DNA from: Scardovia wiggsiae F0424
GTDB lineage: Bacteria; Actinomycetota; Actinomycetes; Actinomycetales; Bifidobacteriaceae
DNA: 64,000 bases
Assembly: GCF_000269605.1 (NCBI RefSeq)
Contig: NZ_AKCI01000001.1
Span: forward strand, 620,001 to 684,000
Direction: 5' to 3'
This document shows, piece by piece, positions 9,677 to 20,000 of this stretch. The translations under genes and the position numbers were made by a program. Under the pieces are notes generated by a model, which had not been told where the DNA came from, made no database searches, and saw only the letters and a list, made by a program, of their open reading frames with translations. The stretch's first letter is position 1. Each line of letters opens with the position of its first letter.

Positions 9677-10554
9677 TATCTGTCCCCTTCCTTTCCCCGG
9701 CCCCATACCAGCTCTTCTGCGGAGAAAACCGGGCCGTCAAGGCATACTTTCCTGTATCCTGTAACGGTCGGGGCAACGCACGCAAAGCATGCGCCGTACC
9801 CGCATCCCATACGTTCTTCCAGGCTGAACTGCGCCGGCATGCCATGTGCAGCTGCCCAGCGGTGCACAGCCCGCATCATGGCTTCGGGCCCGCAGCATAA
9901 GATTTCAGCTGAACCACCTTCACTGCTGCCGGTAAAGTGCCTTTTCCCCTGGTCCCATCGGTCAAGCAGCGTTATGACGTTGCCTTCAGCATTGGTGATG
10001 GAATATGCAGTATCAGCGTATATGCCGATAATGCTGTCAGCAAAGCGGGTATCCCTATACCCGAAAAGGGCTGTAGTCCGGACCCCCTGCATATCAGCGA
10101 TTTTCTGCGCCGCATAGATAAGCGGCGGTATGCCGAGCCCTCCCCCGACAAGGAGATATTCCCTGTTATCTTCAATGGAATAGGGCTTGCCGAGGGGGCC
10201 GAGGATATCAACATAATCCCCCGCCTCAAGGCTGCTGATCTCCGCTGTACCGCCCCCAACAACAGCAAATATGAAACTCACCGTATCGCCATCGGTCCCG
10301 CACACCCCGAGCGGGCGGGGGAACAGTTTCTGCCCGTCATGCGTATATACATTGACAAACTGCCCGGCAGCACTGTTGCGGGCGGCGTATCCGTCCCTGA
10401 TACTGAGGCTGAAAACCCCCTCAGCCAGCTCCTCTTTACGCACTACCGGCACACTTCTGCGCGACGGGAGGAACCCATGCATATGCTCAAGCCAGGCGCT
10501 GGCCTCAGGCTCAGCAGCAGCCGTCCTGGTACTGGTAAAACCTGTTGCCGCCAT
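9676..10554 (-). CDS. pyrK: Dihydroorotate dehydrogenase electron transfer subunit
   Basis: PyrK carries FAD and a [2Fe-2S] cluster and moves electrons from PyrD to NAD. A flavin-binding RPLG segment lies near residue 90. A nucleotide-binding glycine-rich segment (LLVGGGLGIPP) lies near 135. The cluster cysteines form the C-terminal pattern CGYGACFAC followed by KVC, near residues 250-275. The 292 residues include a short extra N-terminus compared with the usual 250-260. The ATG overlaps the pyrF stop as TAATG. Confidence 0.94.
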   Translation of the reverse strand: MAATGFTSTRTAAAEPEASAWLEHMHGFLPSRRSVPVVRKEELAEGVFSLSIRDGYAARNSAAGQFVNVYTHDGQKLFPRPLGVCGTDGDTVSFIFAVVGGGTAEISSLEAGDYVDILGPLGKPYSIEDNREYLLVGGGLGIPPLIYAAQKIADMQGVRTTALFGYRDTRFADSIIGIYADTAYSITNAEGNVITLLDRWDQGKRHFTGSSEGGSAEILCCGPEAMMRAVHRWAAAHGMPAQFSLEERMGCGYGACFACVAPTVTGYRKVCLDGPVFSAEELVWGRGKEGDR

Positions 10555-11582
10555 TATGACCCTTTCTTCTGATGGTTATGGGATACCGCGGTATGCGCCT
10601 CCATGCTGCCGGGCTTCAGCGATCCGATGATATCAGCCCGCATTGCTGCTGCGGCACGGTGCGCACTGGCTGCGGCACAGTCCAGCGCCTGGCCCCTGGT
10701 AAGGGACGGCGAATACTGCGGATCTTTTTTCCATGCGGCAATAATACCTCGGGATGAGTTGATAACGGCACCAGTCCCGTCAGCATTGAACAGGGCCGCC
10801 GCGTCAGCTGCAGTACCGCCCTGCACACCGTATCCGGGGACGAGGAACATCGTATGCGGCATCCGGCTGCGGAATCCGGCGGCATCCTGTATATGTGTCG
10901 CCCCCACTACCGCCCCGACGCGGGAATATCCGGAAGCCCCGCAGTGCTCTTCACCCCACTGTGCTATCAGCCCTGCTACATACATGCCGACTGTAGCCGG
11001 CCCCTGCACGATGCGGGCATCCGCAGTGCCGGCAGCCTCCTTTGCATCCTTTATATCCAAATCCTGCAGCTGGGCGCTGGAAGGGTTGGATGTTCTGCAC
11101 AGGACGAATATATCTTTATCATTCCTTTCGGCTGCCTCAATAAACGGCCTGATACCGTCAATGCCAAGGTACGGGTTAACGGTTACAGCATCTTCGTGCC
11201 ATACGTCAGCCCCCTGGCCTGATATTCCCGGGATACCTGACAGGTGCGCCGCATAAGCCTGGGCGGTGCTCCCAATATCCCCCCGCTTGATGTCACCTAT
11301 CACATAAAGGCCCCGCTCCTGCGCATACCGTGTTGTGCGGCAGTACGCACTGATTCCCGCCGGCCCGAGGGCTTCGTACATGGCTATCTGGGGTTTGACC
11401 GCAGGAACGATATCGCTGACGGCATCAATAATAACCCTGCTGAAATCCGCATATGCCTCTGCAAGGCTTTCTGCAGAAGATACATCTTCAAGCACCTGCC
11501 GCGGGATAACTTCAGGCCGCGGATCCAGCCCTACAACGCAGGGGCTGTGCATCTTTTCTATAGCTGTAGCCAGTCTGTCCAT
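10554..11582 (-). CDS. pyrF: Orotidine 5'-phosphate decarboxylase, type 2
   Basis: PyrF decarboxylates OMP to UMP, the last step of the pathway. The active-site segment DIKRGDIGST, with the catalytic Lys-Asp network, is near residues 94-103. The N-terminus CVVGLDPRPE is typical of the longer type 2 enzymes of actinobacteria; 342 residues is slightly long for that group. It starts 9 nt after pyrC and overlaps pyrK by one base (TAATG). Confidence 0.95.
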   Translation of the reverse strand: MDRLATAIEKMHSPCVVGLDPRPEVIPRQVLEDVSSAESLAEAYADFSRVIIDAVSDIVPAVKPQIAMYEALGPAGISAYCRTTRYAQERGLYVIGDIKRGDIGSTAQAYAAHLSGIPGISGQGADVWHEDAVTVNPYLGIDGIRPFIEAAERNDKDIFVLCRTSNPSSAQLQDLDIKDAKEAAGTADARIVQGPATVGMYVAGLIAQWGEEHCGASGYSRVGAVVGATHIQDAAGFRSRMPHTMFLVPGYGVQGGTAADAAALFNADGTGAVINSSRGIIAAWKKDPQYSPSLTRGQALDCAAASAHRAAAAMRADIIGSLKPGSMEAHTAVSHNHQKKGS

Positions 11583-11591
11583 AATACCCTT

Positions 11592-13160
11592 TCAGAGTCT
11601 TTCAGAATCCTGCCCTATATCACCTATCAGTCCTGCCAACGACAGCTGCCCGTCCAAGACTGTCGCTGCCGGCCTGCCGGTCACATTCCATCCGTTGAAC
11701 GGCGTATTCCTCGCCCGGGACAGGAAAGCCGAGGAATCTATAGTCCAGGGACGCTTAGTGTCAAGGATCACCAGATCGGCTGCTGCGGCATCCGGGGTTC
11801 CGTCCGAAGTGCTGCCTCCTCTTCCCCACACATAATCCCTGTGATGCCTCATCCCCCGCAGGTCCACAACAGGGTTCCCGTTCCCCGGGCAGGATGGGTT
11901 GCCTGCGTCAGATTCCCTCTCTGATTCAAGGCTTCGTACACTGCAGCCGGCAGCAGCATGTGCAGAAATATCAAAAACTGCATCGCCCATCAGATGTGCG
12001 GGGTTCACAGCCATCAGCTCTATCAGCCTGGCTTCGGAAATGATATCCCCATCAACAAGGACCGTATGGGCAACTGCATAAGCAGTTTCCAGCCCAATAA
12101 TGCCGTTCGGCGCTTCCATCAGGCCGCGGCCTTTTTCCGCTTCCGTATGAGGGGCATGGTCTGTAGCAAGCATATCCACAGTGCCGTCTGCAATGGCAGC
12201 CAGTACAGCCTGCCTGTCTGCTTCGGAGCGCAGCGGCGGGTTCATCTTGGCATAGGTGCCGTACAGTTCCACTGCGGTATCATTCAGGGCACAATAATGC
12301 GGAGCTGTTTCACAGGTGATGCGTATCCCCTCAGCCTTGGCCCGGCGGATAATATCGAATGAAGCAGCAGTGCTGACATGCTGAAGATGGACATGCACGC
12401 CTGTCCTGCGGGCAAAAGCGACATCCCTTGCCACAATATCTGATTCTGTTGAAGCGGGTACTCCCGGAAGGCCCAGCCGGGCAGATACGCTACCGTCGTT
12501 GATGACCCCGCTGTCATGATGCTCGCAATGGTCAATAAAAATAATATTGCTGCGGGCTGCAGCAGCAAGGACCTGCGGAAGGATACGCTCCGGCACCGAC
12601 GCGCCGTCATCGCTGACTGCAATAACGGGATGGGCCGGAAAACGAAGGCCGTGCTGCCAGTCCTCAGGATCCGATGCCTCTGTACCTTCACGTCCGCGGG
12701 AAGCCGCGGCACATAACGCATATTTAACAGGAAGGATGCATGAATTGGCTATTTCATAATCATTGAGGTAATCAAGAACGGAACTGTATCCGCGGAACCC
12801 TCCATCAATATGTGCTCCGTCAAGGGCGGGCACAGTGTTAGGCATAATAAGCACGCCCGTGTATCCGCCATGTGCAGCTGCAGCGCTTCCGCTGGACATC
12901 GTCTCTTTATCAGTCTGCCCGGGATCGCGGAAATGGACATGGGGGTCGCGGAAGCCGGGAGCAACCGTCAGACCTGTGCAGTCAATGGCCACAGGACCGT
13001 TCTGTTCCCCGGCAGGCACACGGTCCCCGCCCGCACCTTTGCTGCCGCTGAGGAGCATATCTACAGTTTTACCGGTATCCCATACCGTAAGGTTGGCGAG
13101 GCGCAGGTCAGGGTAGGAAGGGAATATACGGCCCTGCGCCGCCCGTCCGCCCGCACTCAT
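11592..13160 (-). CDS. pyrC: Dihydroorotase
   Basis: PyrC closes carbamoyl-aspartate to dihydroorotate. The zinc motif DPHVHFRDPG is near residues 72-81, and the metal-binding DHAPHT segment is near 335. Length is 522 residues, longer than the usual 430-450. The excess includes a Ser/Glu/Gly-rich segment at roughly 405-440 and an extended N-terminus with a polar loop around 35-55. The start overlaps the pyrI stop in an ATGA junction. Confidence 0.95.
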   Translation of the reverse strand: MSAGGRAAQGRIFPSYPDLRLANLTVWDTGKTVDMLLSGSKGAGGDRVPAGEQNGPVAIDCTGLTVAPGFRDPHVHFRDPGQTDKETMSSGSAAAAHGGYTGVLIMPNTVPALDGAHIDGGFRGYSSVLDYLNDYEIANSCILPVKYALCAAASRGREGTEASDPEDWQHGLRFPAHPVIAVSDDGASVPERILPQVLAAAARSNIIFIDHCEHHDSGVINDGSVSARLGLPGVPASTESDIVARDVAFARRTGVHVHLQHVSTAASFDIIRRAKAEGIRITCETAPHYCALNDTAVELYGTYAKMNPPLRSEADRQAVLAAIADGTVDMLATDHAPHTEAEKGRGLMEAPNGIIGLETAYAVAHTVLVDGDIISEARLIELMAVNPAHLMGDAVFDISAHAAAGCSVRSLESERESDAGNPSCPGNGNPVVDLRGMRHHRDYVWGRGGSTSDGTPDAAAADLVILDTKRPWTIDSSAFLSRARNTPFNGWNVTGRPAATVLDGQLSLAGLIGDIGQDSERL

Positions 13161-13585
13161 AATTCAGCCTTCTCATCACAGTAATCGCAGCGGTATTCTG
13201 TTACCAACGGATCAGAAGTATGGCATCGGTGGAACATCTGGTCCAAGCCCCGCTCATCTGTAGTGATACACCGCGGATTCCGGCACACGATCACATTGCG
13301 CACACGGTCAGGCAGGGAAGGCTGGAGCTTTTCAGCGATCGCCCCGTTATGGACTATGTTCACTGTAGCATCCTTCGCCACAAGCGCCAGCACATTAAGG
13401 TCGATCTCGCTGCGGCCTTCGATTTTGATAATATCTTTTGTGCCGTAACGTACACTGCTGGCATTCATAATAAGCGCCAGCCGGGCAGTCTTTTCATCAA
13501 TATGCAGATACCGCAGGACTTTAAAAGCAGTACCCGCAGGGATATGGTCCAGGATAAGGCCTTCACTGATACTCGTTACTTCCAT
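13157..13585 (-). CDS. pyrI: Aspartate carbamoyltransferase regulatory subunit
   Basis: PyrI is the zinc-containing allosteric chain of the E. coli-type aspartate transcarbamoylase; it binds CTP and ATP. In 142 residues the zinc cysteines are at 101, 106, 133 and 136, close to the E. coli pattern of 109, 114, 138 and 141. An extra Cys at 121 is present. A pyrI next to pyrB means the enzyme is probably feedback-regulated by CTP at the protein level. It overlaps pyrB by one base (TAATG). Confidence 0.95.
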   Translation of the reverse strand: MEVTSISEGLILDHIPAGTAFKVLRYLHIDEKTARLALIMNASSVRYGTKDIIKIEGRSEIDLNVLALVAKDATVNIVHNGAIAEKLQPSLPDRVRNVIVCRNPRCITTDERGLDQMFHRCHTSDPLVTEYRCDYCDEKAEL

Positions 13586-14613
13586 TATGCCTGCACCTCC
13601 TGTTCCCCGGATACTTCATCATCAATGAACCCCGGGATCGCATCGCCTAAAACAGAACTTTCCAGAGCCATCCTCATGCGCATACCAAGTTTGACCTGCT
13701 GGAAATATGCAGCACGCGGATCATCATCAATATCCACAGATATTTCATTGACCCTGGGGAGAGGGTGGAGTACGGCCATAGTACTTTTCGCATGCCGCAT
13801 TTTTTCCTCGTCAAGGATATACGTATCCCTTAAACGCATGTAATCATCCTCGTTGAAGAAACGCTCTTTCTGTACACGGGTCATGTACAGCACATCAAGG
13901 TCTCCTATAGCTTTCTGGAGGTCTGTGACTTCCGTATACGAACAGCTGGACGTCCTGTCGATACGGTCCAGGACATATCTGGGGGTCTTCAGCTCCGAAG
14001 GGCTTATAAGGATAAAATCAATATTGCCGAAACGGCACAGGGTCTCAATAAGGGAGTGGACAGTGCGCCCAAATGTCAGGTCTCCGCACAGCCCTACGGC
14101 CAGATGATCCAGCCGGCCGAAGCGGGCATGGATAGTGGCCAGGTCGGCAAGGGTCTGTGTAGGGTGCATATGCCCGCCATCCCCTCCGTTGATCACAGGG
14201 ACTGAAGCGGCTTCCGCAGCGACCAGGGCCGCTCCTTCTTTCGGATGCCGCATAGCAATAACATCAGCATACTGCGACACCGTTTTCACCGTGTCTGCCA
14301 GCGATTCCCCTTTAGTAGCAGATGACAGCTGCGCGCCCGCGAAACCTATAGTTTTGCCTCCAAGCCGCAGCATAGCGGTTTCAAAGCTTAACCGTGTACG
14401 GGTACTTGGTTCAAAAAACAGTGTTGCCAGTATGCGGCCGGCACACGCCTGGGCTGCCTCGCGCGGATGGGACAGGCAGTAATCGGCTTTCCTCAGAAGG
14501 TAGCCCAGCTCACCCATACTAATATCGTCAAGCGTAACAACGCTTCTGCCCTGAAGGCTTTTATATGGGGATACTGAGGCTGGCTTACCGGACTGTACTG
14601 AAATATCAGACAT
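13585..14613 (-). CDS. pyrB: Aspartate carbamoyltransferase catalytic subunit
   Basis: PyrB condenses aspartate and carbamoyl phosphate, the committed step of UMP synthesis. The carbamoyl-phosphate loop FEPSTRTR is near residue 65, and HPTQTLADL lies near the middle. I chose the ATG at 14613 (342 residues) because AAAGGCGAG lies just upstream. A longer open frame to 14790 exists, but its extra N-terminus does not resemble the family. It is the first gene of the pyrBICFKDE operon. Confidence 0.96.
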   Translation of the reverse strand: MSDISVQSGKPASVSPYKSLQGRSVVTLDDISMGELGYLLRKADYCLSHPREAAQACAGRILATLFFEPSTRTRLSFETAMLRLGGKTIGFAGAQLSSATKGESLADTVKTVSQYADVIAMRHPKEGAALVAAEAASVPVINGGDGGHMHPTQTLADLATIHARFGRLDHLAVGLCGDLTFGRTVHSLIETLCRFGNIDFILISPSELKTPRYVLDRIDRTSSCSYTEVTDLQKAIGDLDVLYMTRVQKERFFNEDDYMRLRDTYILDEEKMRHAKSTMAVLHPLPRVNEISVDIDDDPRAAYFQQVKLGMRMRMALESSVLGDAIPGFIDDEVSGEQEVQA

Positions 14614-14871
14614 AAGCTCGCCTTTCACACAATTTAAGGCGGACACGATTTGCCGTGACCTAATCAAGGTTAATCCATAAAAGCGACACAGACACCCCGC
14701 ATGTATACAGTCTGCGGATTTCTGTCCGTATAATGAGACCTGTCCGGCAGTGGTATGCTTCCGGCATATTTCATACTCATTTTGATACAATAAAACACAC
14801 TCGCCACATGCAGTGCCATCCCCTGTTCCGGGTCAGGGCATACGGCTGGCCTCTGAAGGAAGGATACAGAT
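14614..14871. other. Divergent region between pyrB and the antiporter gene
   Basis: This 258-bp region must hold the pyr operon promoter and that of the antiporter gene. On the plus strand a TATAAT at 14729-14734 could be the -10 of the antiporter, without a good -35. On the minus strand a short ACCT-N5-AGGT stem near 14660-14672 and a CACG-N6-CGTG stem near 14646-14659 lie in the probable pyrB leader. I see no match to a PyrR-binding hairpin and no T-run terminator. Confidence 0.4.
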
Positions 14872-16944
14872 ATGCAGCTGCTCGCGCTTATTGTCCTTAT
14901 TATGTCCGCGGTCCTCCTTTCAGCCCTTATCAGCCCTTATATCCCGAAAGTATCTCTCCCGCTGGTTCAGATCGCCCTGGGGGTCATCTGGTACTTCCTC
15001 CCCTTTACACCAAACCTGAATCTTGACGATGAACTGTATATGATCCTTTTTATCGCCCCTCTCCTCTTTTTTGAGGCGAAAGGGTTCTCCCTCAGTTCCC
15101 TGCGCAGGACTATATCAACATCCCTGTCATTAGCGATAGGCCTGGTACTTTTTTCTGTTGTTGCGACCGGTTTTTCGCTTCACGCATTATGGGGTGCCAT
15201 TTCACTTCCGGCAGCTATGGCCCTTGGCGCCGCCCTCGGCCCTACAGATGCTGTAGCAGTATCTGAGCTGCGCAAAGAAGCGAACCTGTCCGACAGCCAG
15301 GTCTCTGTGCTCCGCAGCGAAAGCCTGTTCAATGACGCCGCCAGCATCGTCAGCTTCCAGTTCGCCATCGCCGCTGCGACAACAGGCCAGTTCTCAGCTC
15401 TGCAGTTCACCTGGAATATCGCATACAGTTTCCTCGGAGGGGCCGCGCTCGGTGCTGTCCTCGGCTTCCTTATGAATTCGCTGATGCTCACCCTCCGCAG
15501 GCTCAGCCTTGAAACAACAACAACACGTATTACCATTGAACTCCTCTTCCCCCTTTTCGCGTATGTCCTTGCGGAAAATATACACGTTTCCGGCGTGATA
15601 ACCGTTGTTGCCGCAGGGCTTCTGCTCCGCTACAACAGGATAGGGGTAGGCAGCGATATCGCCCGGACGAACCTTGTATCGGATTCCGTATGGAAGTTCG
15701 TTACTTTCGCATTGAACGGAAGCGTGTTCGTCCTCCTTGGTATTGAACTTCCCCTTGCAATGAGGACCAGTCTGAGCAGCCCTCTGGTCAGCACACCTAT
15801 GCTGCTGCTCGCTATCGTGGCGATCACCGTTATACTGCTCCTCGCCCGTTTCCTGTGGTTTATCGGGCTGCAGATGTTAAGCCGCAATACACAGACTGGT
15901 ACACGGATGGGGATATCAGCCCTTACGCCAAAATCTGCCAGATCAGCCCTTATCATGACTTTTGGAGGCGCAAAAGGAACCATCTCCCTGATCCTGGCAT
16001 TTTCGCTGCCGGTGACCCTGGGGACTGTAAATACGTTCCATGTCCGCGATATCCTGCTTTTCATTGCGGGCGGATATATAATCCTTTCACTCATCCTGGT
16101 GAATATCATCCTTCCCATCCTCGCACCGAAAGACACGATGGAAGAGGAAAAAGGCATGGCGCAGGCAAATGCTGCCATGCTTGACCGCACTATAACGAAA
16201 ATATCGGAACTGGAAACCCCTGAGAACCATTCAGCGCTGGCAGCGGTACTCCAGTCATATTCCATGCGTGCTGCACGGCTGAAAGACCCGCAGTCTTCGG
16301 AACAGCAGCGCTATAAGATCTTTGAGCTTAATCTCGCAATACTTGAATGGCGGCAGCAGTGGCTCGAAAAATATCTTATCCTGCACCCGGACTGCGAAAC
16401 ATCTGTAAACCATCTTCTTGCACCTATTGAATCCGGGCTGGCATTGAGCGATGGTACTGTCCTCAAACGCCTTCGGATGAGGGCTGAACTGACAAAGCTC
16501 AGGATCCGCCTGTCCGTGAAAAAGGCATACCTGCTGATCCGGGACAGGCTCGGTATGCCGCATACTCCACCTGCAGGACGGAGTGTTTCAGAAATACAGT
16601 CAGACCTTACTAATGCGACCATTGAATATCTGTCAACGCTTATGAACGGCACCGATACCGCAGGCAGCGGCAGTTCCGGAACAACCAGCTATCCGCCATC
16701 AGTGGTTGCGGTCATCCTCAGCAGATACCAGCTTCTCAAGGCCAATTCTGAGGGAAGGCAGTACACTGCGGATAAGCGTGAACAGTGGAGGCGCGATATA
16801 TCGCACCTGAGGATGCAGGCCTACCAGATAGAACTTGACACTATCCATGAGATGCAGGAAAACGATGAGATCACACTGGGCCAGGCCCGGCGGATGAGAT
16901 CCAACGTATACGTCATGCAATCTGATGATGCATTCGAAGATTGA
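14872..16944 (+). CDS. Na+/H+ antiporter, CPA1 family
   Basis: This is an inner-membrane cation/proton exchanger with about 12 membrane segments in the first 420 residues. The ion-binding motifs are ALGPTDAVAV near residue 121 and ESLFNDAAS near 150. The latter carries the Asn-Asp pair that marks electroneutral CPA1 exchangers. A soluble, mostly helical cytoplasmic tail runs from about 420 to 690, as in NhaP/NHE-type proteins. The start follows AAGGA at 8 nt. It probably sets cytoplasmic pH and sodium levels. The exact ion specificity cannot be read. It converges on glnE. Confidence 0.9.
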   Translation: MQLLALIVLIMSAVLLSALISPYIPKVSLPLVQIALGVIWYFLPFTPNLNLDDELYMILFIAPLLFFEAKGFSLSSLRRTISTSLSLAIGLVLFSVVATGFSLHALWGAISLPAAMALGAALGPTDAVAVSELRKEANLSDSQVSVLRSESLFNDAASIVSFQFAIAAATTGQFSALQFTWNIAYSFLGGAALGAVLGFLMNSLMLTLRRLSLETTTTRITIELLFPLFAYVLAENIHVSGVITVVAAGLLLRYNRIGVGSDIARTNLVSDSVWKFVTFALNGSVFVLLGIELPLAMRTSLSSPLVSTPMLLLAIVAITVILLLARFLWFIGLQMLSRNTQTGTRMGISALTPKSARSALIMTFGGAKGTISLILAFSLPVTLGTVNTFHVRDILLFIAGGYIILSLILVNIILPILAPKDTMEEEKGMAQANAAMLDRTITKISELETPENHSALAAVLQSYSMRAARLKDPQSSEQQRYKIFELNLAILEWRQQWLEKYLILHPDCETSVNHLLAPIESGLALSDGTVLKRLRMRAELTKLRIRLSVKKAYLLIRDRLGMPHTPPAGRSVSEIQSDLTNATIEYLSTLMNGTDTAGSGSSGTTSYPPSVVAVILSRYQLLKANSEGRQYTADKREQWRRDISHLRMQAYQIELDTIHEMQENDEITLGQARRMRSNVYVMQSDDAFED

Positions 16945-16953
16945 ACAGAGCCG

Positions 16954-16994
16954 CACAGCCTGCCGTAGCTATCCGTAGTTATAAGCGGGCTGTG
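16954..16994. terminator. Stem-loop between the convergent antiporter and glnE genes
   Basis: CACAGCCTGC and GCGGGCTGTG form a 10-bp stem with one G-U pair and a 21-nt loop. It sits between two convergent genes, where a shared terminator is expected. It lacks a clear T-run, so the call is tentative. Confidence 0.4.
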
Positions 16995-17024
16995 TCCCTG
17001 TCCCTGTAACCTTTTTGCCGGCAG

Positions 17025-20000
17025 TTACCGGGTATCATGAGCATCCGCATAAAACAGCCGTTCTGCAACTTCCCGGCACCTGCGCATTTTCTGCAGGAGC
17101 TCGTTAGCGAATTCCTGCCCCTGGTGTGCCGAACGTCCCATACAGGCCGCTACCCCTCCGAGCGAGAAAGAATCATCCGGTATGATATCCGCCTGGTTTG
17201 CCCGGCCGCTCCACAGATAATGGGCATTCCTCGCATCGGTACAGACCTGCCATGTACTGCGCAGGACAGCAGCGTCTTCATGCGACAGCACACCACTATT
17301 TTCAAGGGTGCTGAGTGCCTGAAGGGTTGATGTGGTGCGCAGCGAAGCTGTGCTGCTGTCCTCGTGATGCTTCAGGCCTGCTGAAGTGTCGGTACCGCCC
17401 GGCTGAGGTTCCTGATCCGGCAGAGCCTGGGTATCCTCGCACTGATGCGCATGCTGTAGCTGAAGGAGCTGGACAGTCCATTCCACATCGGAAAGCCCGC
17501 CCTTACCGAGTTTAAGATGCCTGTCACGGCGTATACCGCGAGGCAGCCTTTCCGATTCCATACGCGCTTTAAGGGTGCGGATTTGCGCAAGGTCATCCTC
17601 ACCCGGAGCCTGCGCCGGATACCGCAGAGGGTCAGCAACCCTTTCAAGGAAACGCTCTGCCAGCTCCCTGTCTCCGGCAGCGTACCTGGCCCGAAGCAGC
17701 GCCTGATGCTCCCACATCTGTGCCCAATGCGCATAATAATCTTCGTATGATTTATATGATCTGATAAGCGGCCCGTTTTTCCCCTCAGGCCGCAGGTCAA
17801 GGTCCAGGTCTATTTTTGCTTCAGATGTAAGAGGCCCTGACAGGATGGAACGGAGATCATTGACGACTGCCAGCGAAAAATCCCTCGGATCTGCTGCCTC
17901 ATCAGCTTCTCTGCCGGCATCCTGTACCGGCTCGTAGATCATCATGATATCTGCATCAGAGCAGAAATTGACTTCCCGCCCTCCGTAACGCCCCATGGCG
18001 ATAACGGAGATTTGTGCAGGAGGGCGGTTTTCCCCTATCCCCCGTTTGCGGCACTGATGGCGTACCGCCCATCTGAGGCTTATATCTATAGCTGCATCAT
18101 ACACATCCGTCATCGCCTGGAGGCTGCTGCTGCTCAGCGTGATACCGCTCATCCATCCTAAACCGATACGTTCTATTTCCCTGCGCCGCATAGACCGTAT
18201 AAGTGCTGCAAAGCTCCTCATATTCTCAGGAAAACGCTTATACGCGCCCTCGCACAGCGTATCGAGCTGCCCTCGGGTATGCGGCTGGAGTTCGGCATCA
18301 TCCCCAAGCCATGTCAGTGACTCTGCTGAACGGTTCAGGGCATCGCCCAGAAAACGCGAATTGGCAAGTATGGTACACAGCCGCTTAGCGGCCAGGGGCG
18401 AATCGCGCAGAAAACCGAGATAAGGCCCTCCGCCTCCATAGTTTTCCGCCAGCCTGCGCCACTGGAGAAGCCCCATATCAGGGTTCTGCCCATCGCCAAG
18501 CCACAGCAGTACGGCAGGAAGGAGTATCCTGTTGATCTTTGCAGCACGGCTTATCCCCCGGGTCAGATAGCGGACATGCTCAGCGGCAGCCTGCGGGTCG
18601 GCGAAGCCTATTGATTCGTACCTTTCAGCCATGGCTGCCGGCGACAGCCTGATCTCTTCATCTGCCATATGGGATATATCGCCAAGCATCGGCCGGTAAT
18701 AAATATCCATATGGAGACGGCGTATCTCACGCCGTGCCGCATCGAAGCTGTCAAGGAGCTTTTCGGGTGATAAGGAACATGTACGGGCAAGCCTGACGAG
18801 TGCCTTGTTATCATGAAGCTGCATCCGGTCAATATTCCTGGGTTTTTCTATGCCGCCACGGTTAGCCTGCCCAAGGTCAGGGAACAAATGTGTCCTGTGC
18901 ATATTCCACAGCTGCTGGCGGTGTTCAAGGACCCTCTCGAAACGGTAGTCAGCTGATAATGCTTCAGACTGTTTCCGCGACATGTATCCTCCGGCAGAAA
19001 GCCGCTGCAAGGCGTCAAGGGTTGAACTCACGCGCAGGGACCTGTCAGTGCGCCCGTGGACAAGCTGAAGCATCTGAACTGTGAATTCCACATCCCTGAG
19101 CCCGCCGCGCCCCAGTTTGATTTCCAGGTCTTTCTGCTGCTCAGGGATAAGGCTTTCAACACGTTCACGCATTTTTCTGCAGTCAAAAACAAAATTTTTC
19201 CGGGCAGATGCATTCCACACCAGCTGCCGCGTACTGTCTACATATTTCATCCCCAGCTCCGGGTCCCCGGCAACGTGGCGCGCTTTCAGCAAAGCCTGGA
19301 ACTCCCAGTTCTCAGCCCATTTCTGATAATACTCATAGTGCGATTCGAGCGTCCTTACCAGAGGGCCCGCTTTGCCTTCCGGGCGAAGGGCACAATCTAC
19401 CTTCCAGAGCGGAGGCTCATTGACACCGGGGATAACTGACTGGCATATTTTCTGAAGCTTTATGCCCGCTGCAGTCCCTTTTTTAACCAGCTCAGCATGT
19501 GTAACACCCTCATGCCGGGGCTCTGCAACGTAGATCAGGTCAACATCAGATACATAATTGATTTCCCTGGCTCCGAGCTTGCCCATCCCAATCACGGAAA
19601 ACAGTATATCCTCCGAAGCGCCTACGCTGCGAAGGGCGATCTGGACGGCAGCATCAAGTGCACAGTCAACAAGGTCACTGATGTATGATGATACTTCAGG
19701 CTGTATGCCTGCCGGATCATTATGGGCCATATCGAAAGCTGCTACAGCGATTATCTGCTTCCAGTATTCATGCCTGAGCGCATTTACTGCCGCAGTTTCA
19801 TTGCCGCCGCAGGAGGCAGCAGCACTGAAAGCATCCGCACGCATCCCCTTATCCCATGTGCTGCTGGAAAAATATTCGCCGGTAACAGAACTAAGGAGGT
19901 CTGCATCCTGCTCAACCATGCTGCCGATACGTTTTGATGCCCCAAGGGTTTTTACCAGCCTGCCCCATACGTCATCTGAATTTGGCTGTACAGTACTGGG

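Noticed and set aside
14614-14790. An N-terminal extension of pyrB to 14790
   Set aside because: The extension does not resemble the family and the ribosome site is at 14613.
14614-14871. A PyrR-type attenuator in the pyrB leader
   Set aside because: Short stems exist, but I see neither the conserved PyrR-binding loop nor a terminator with a T-run.
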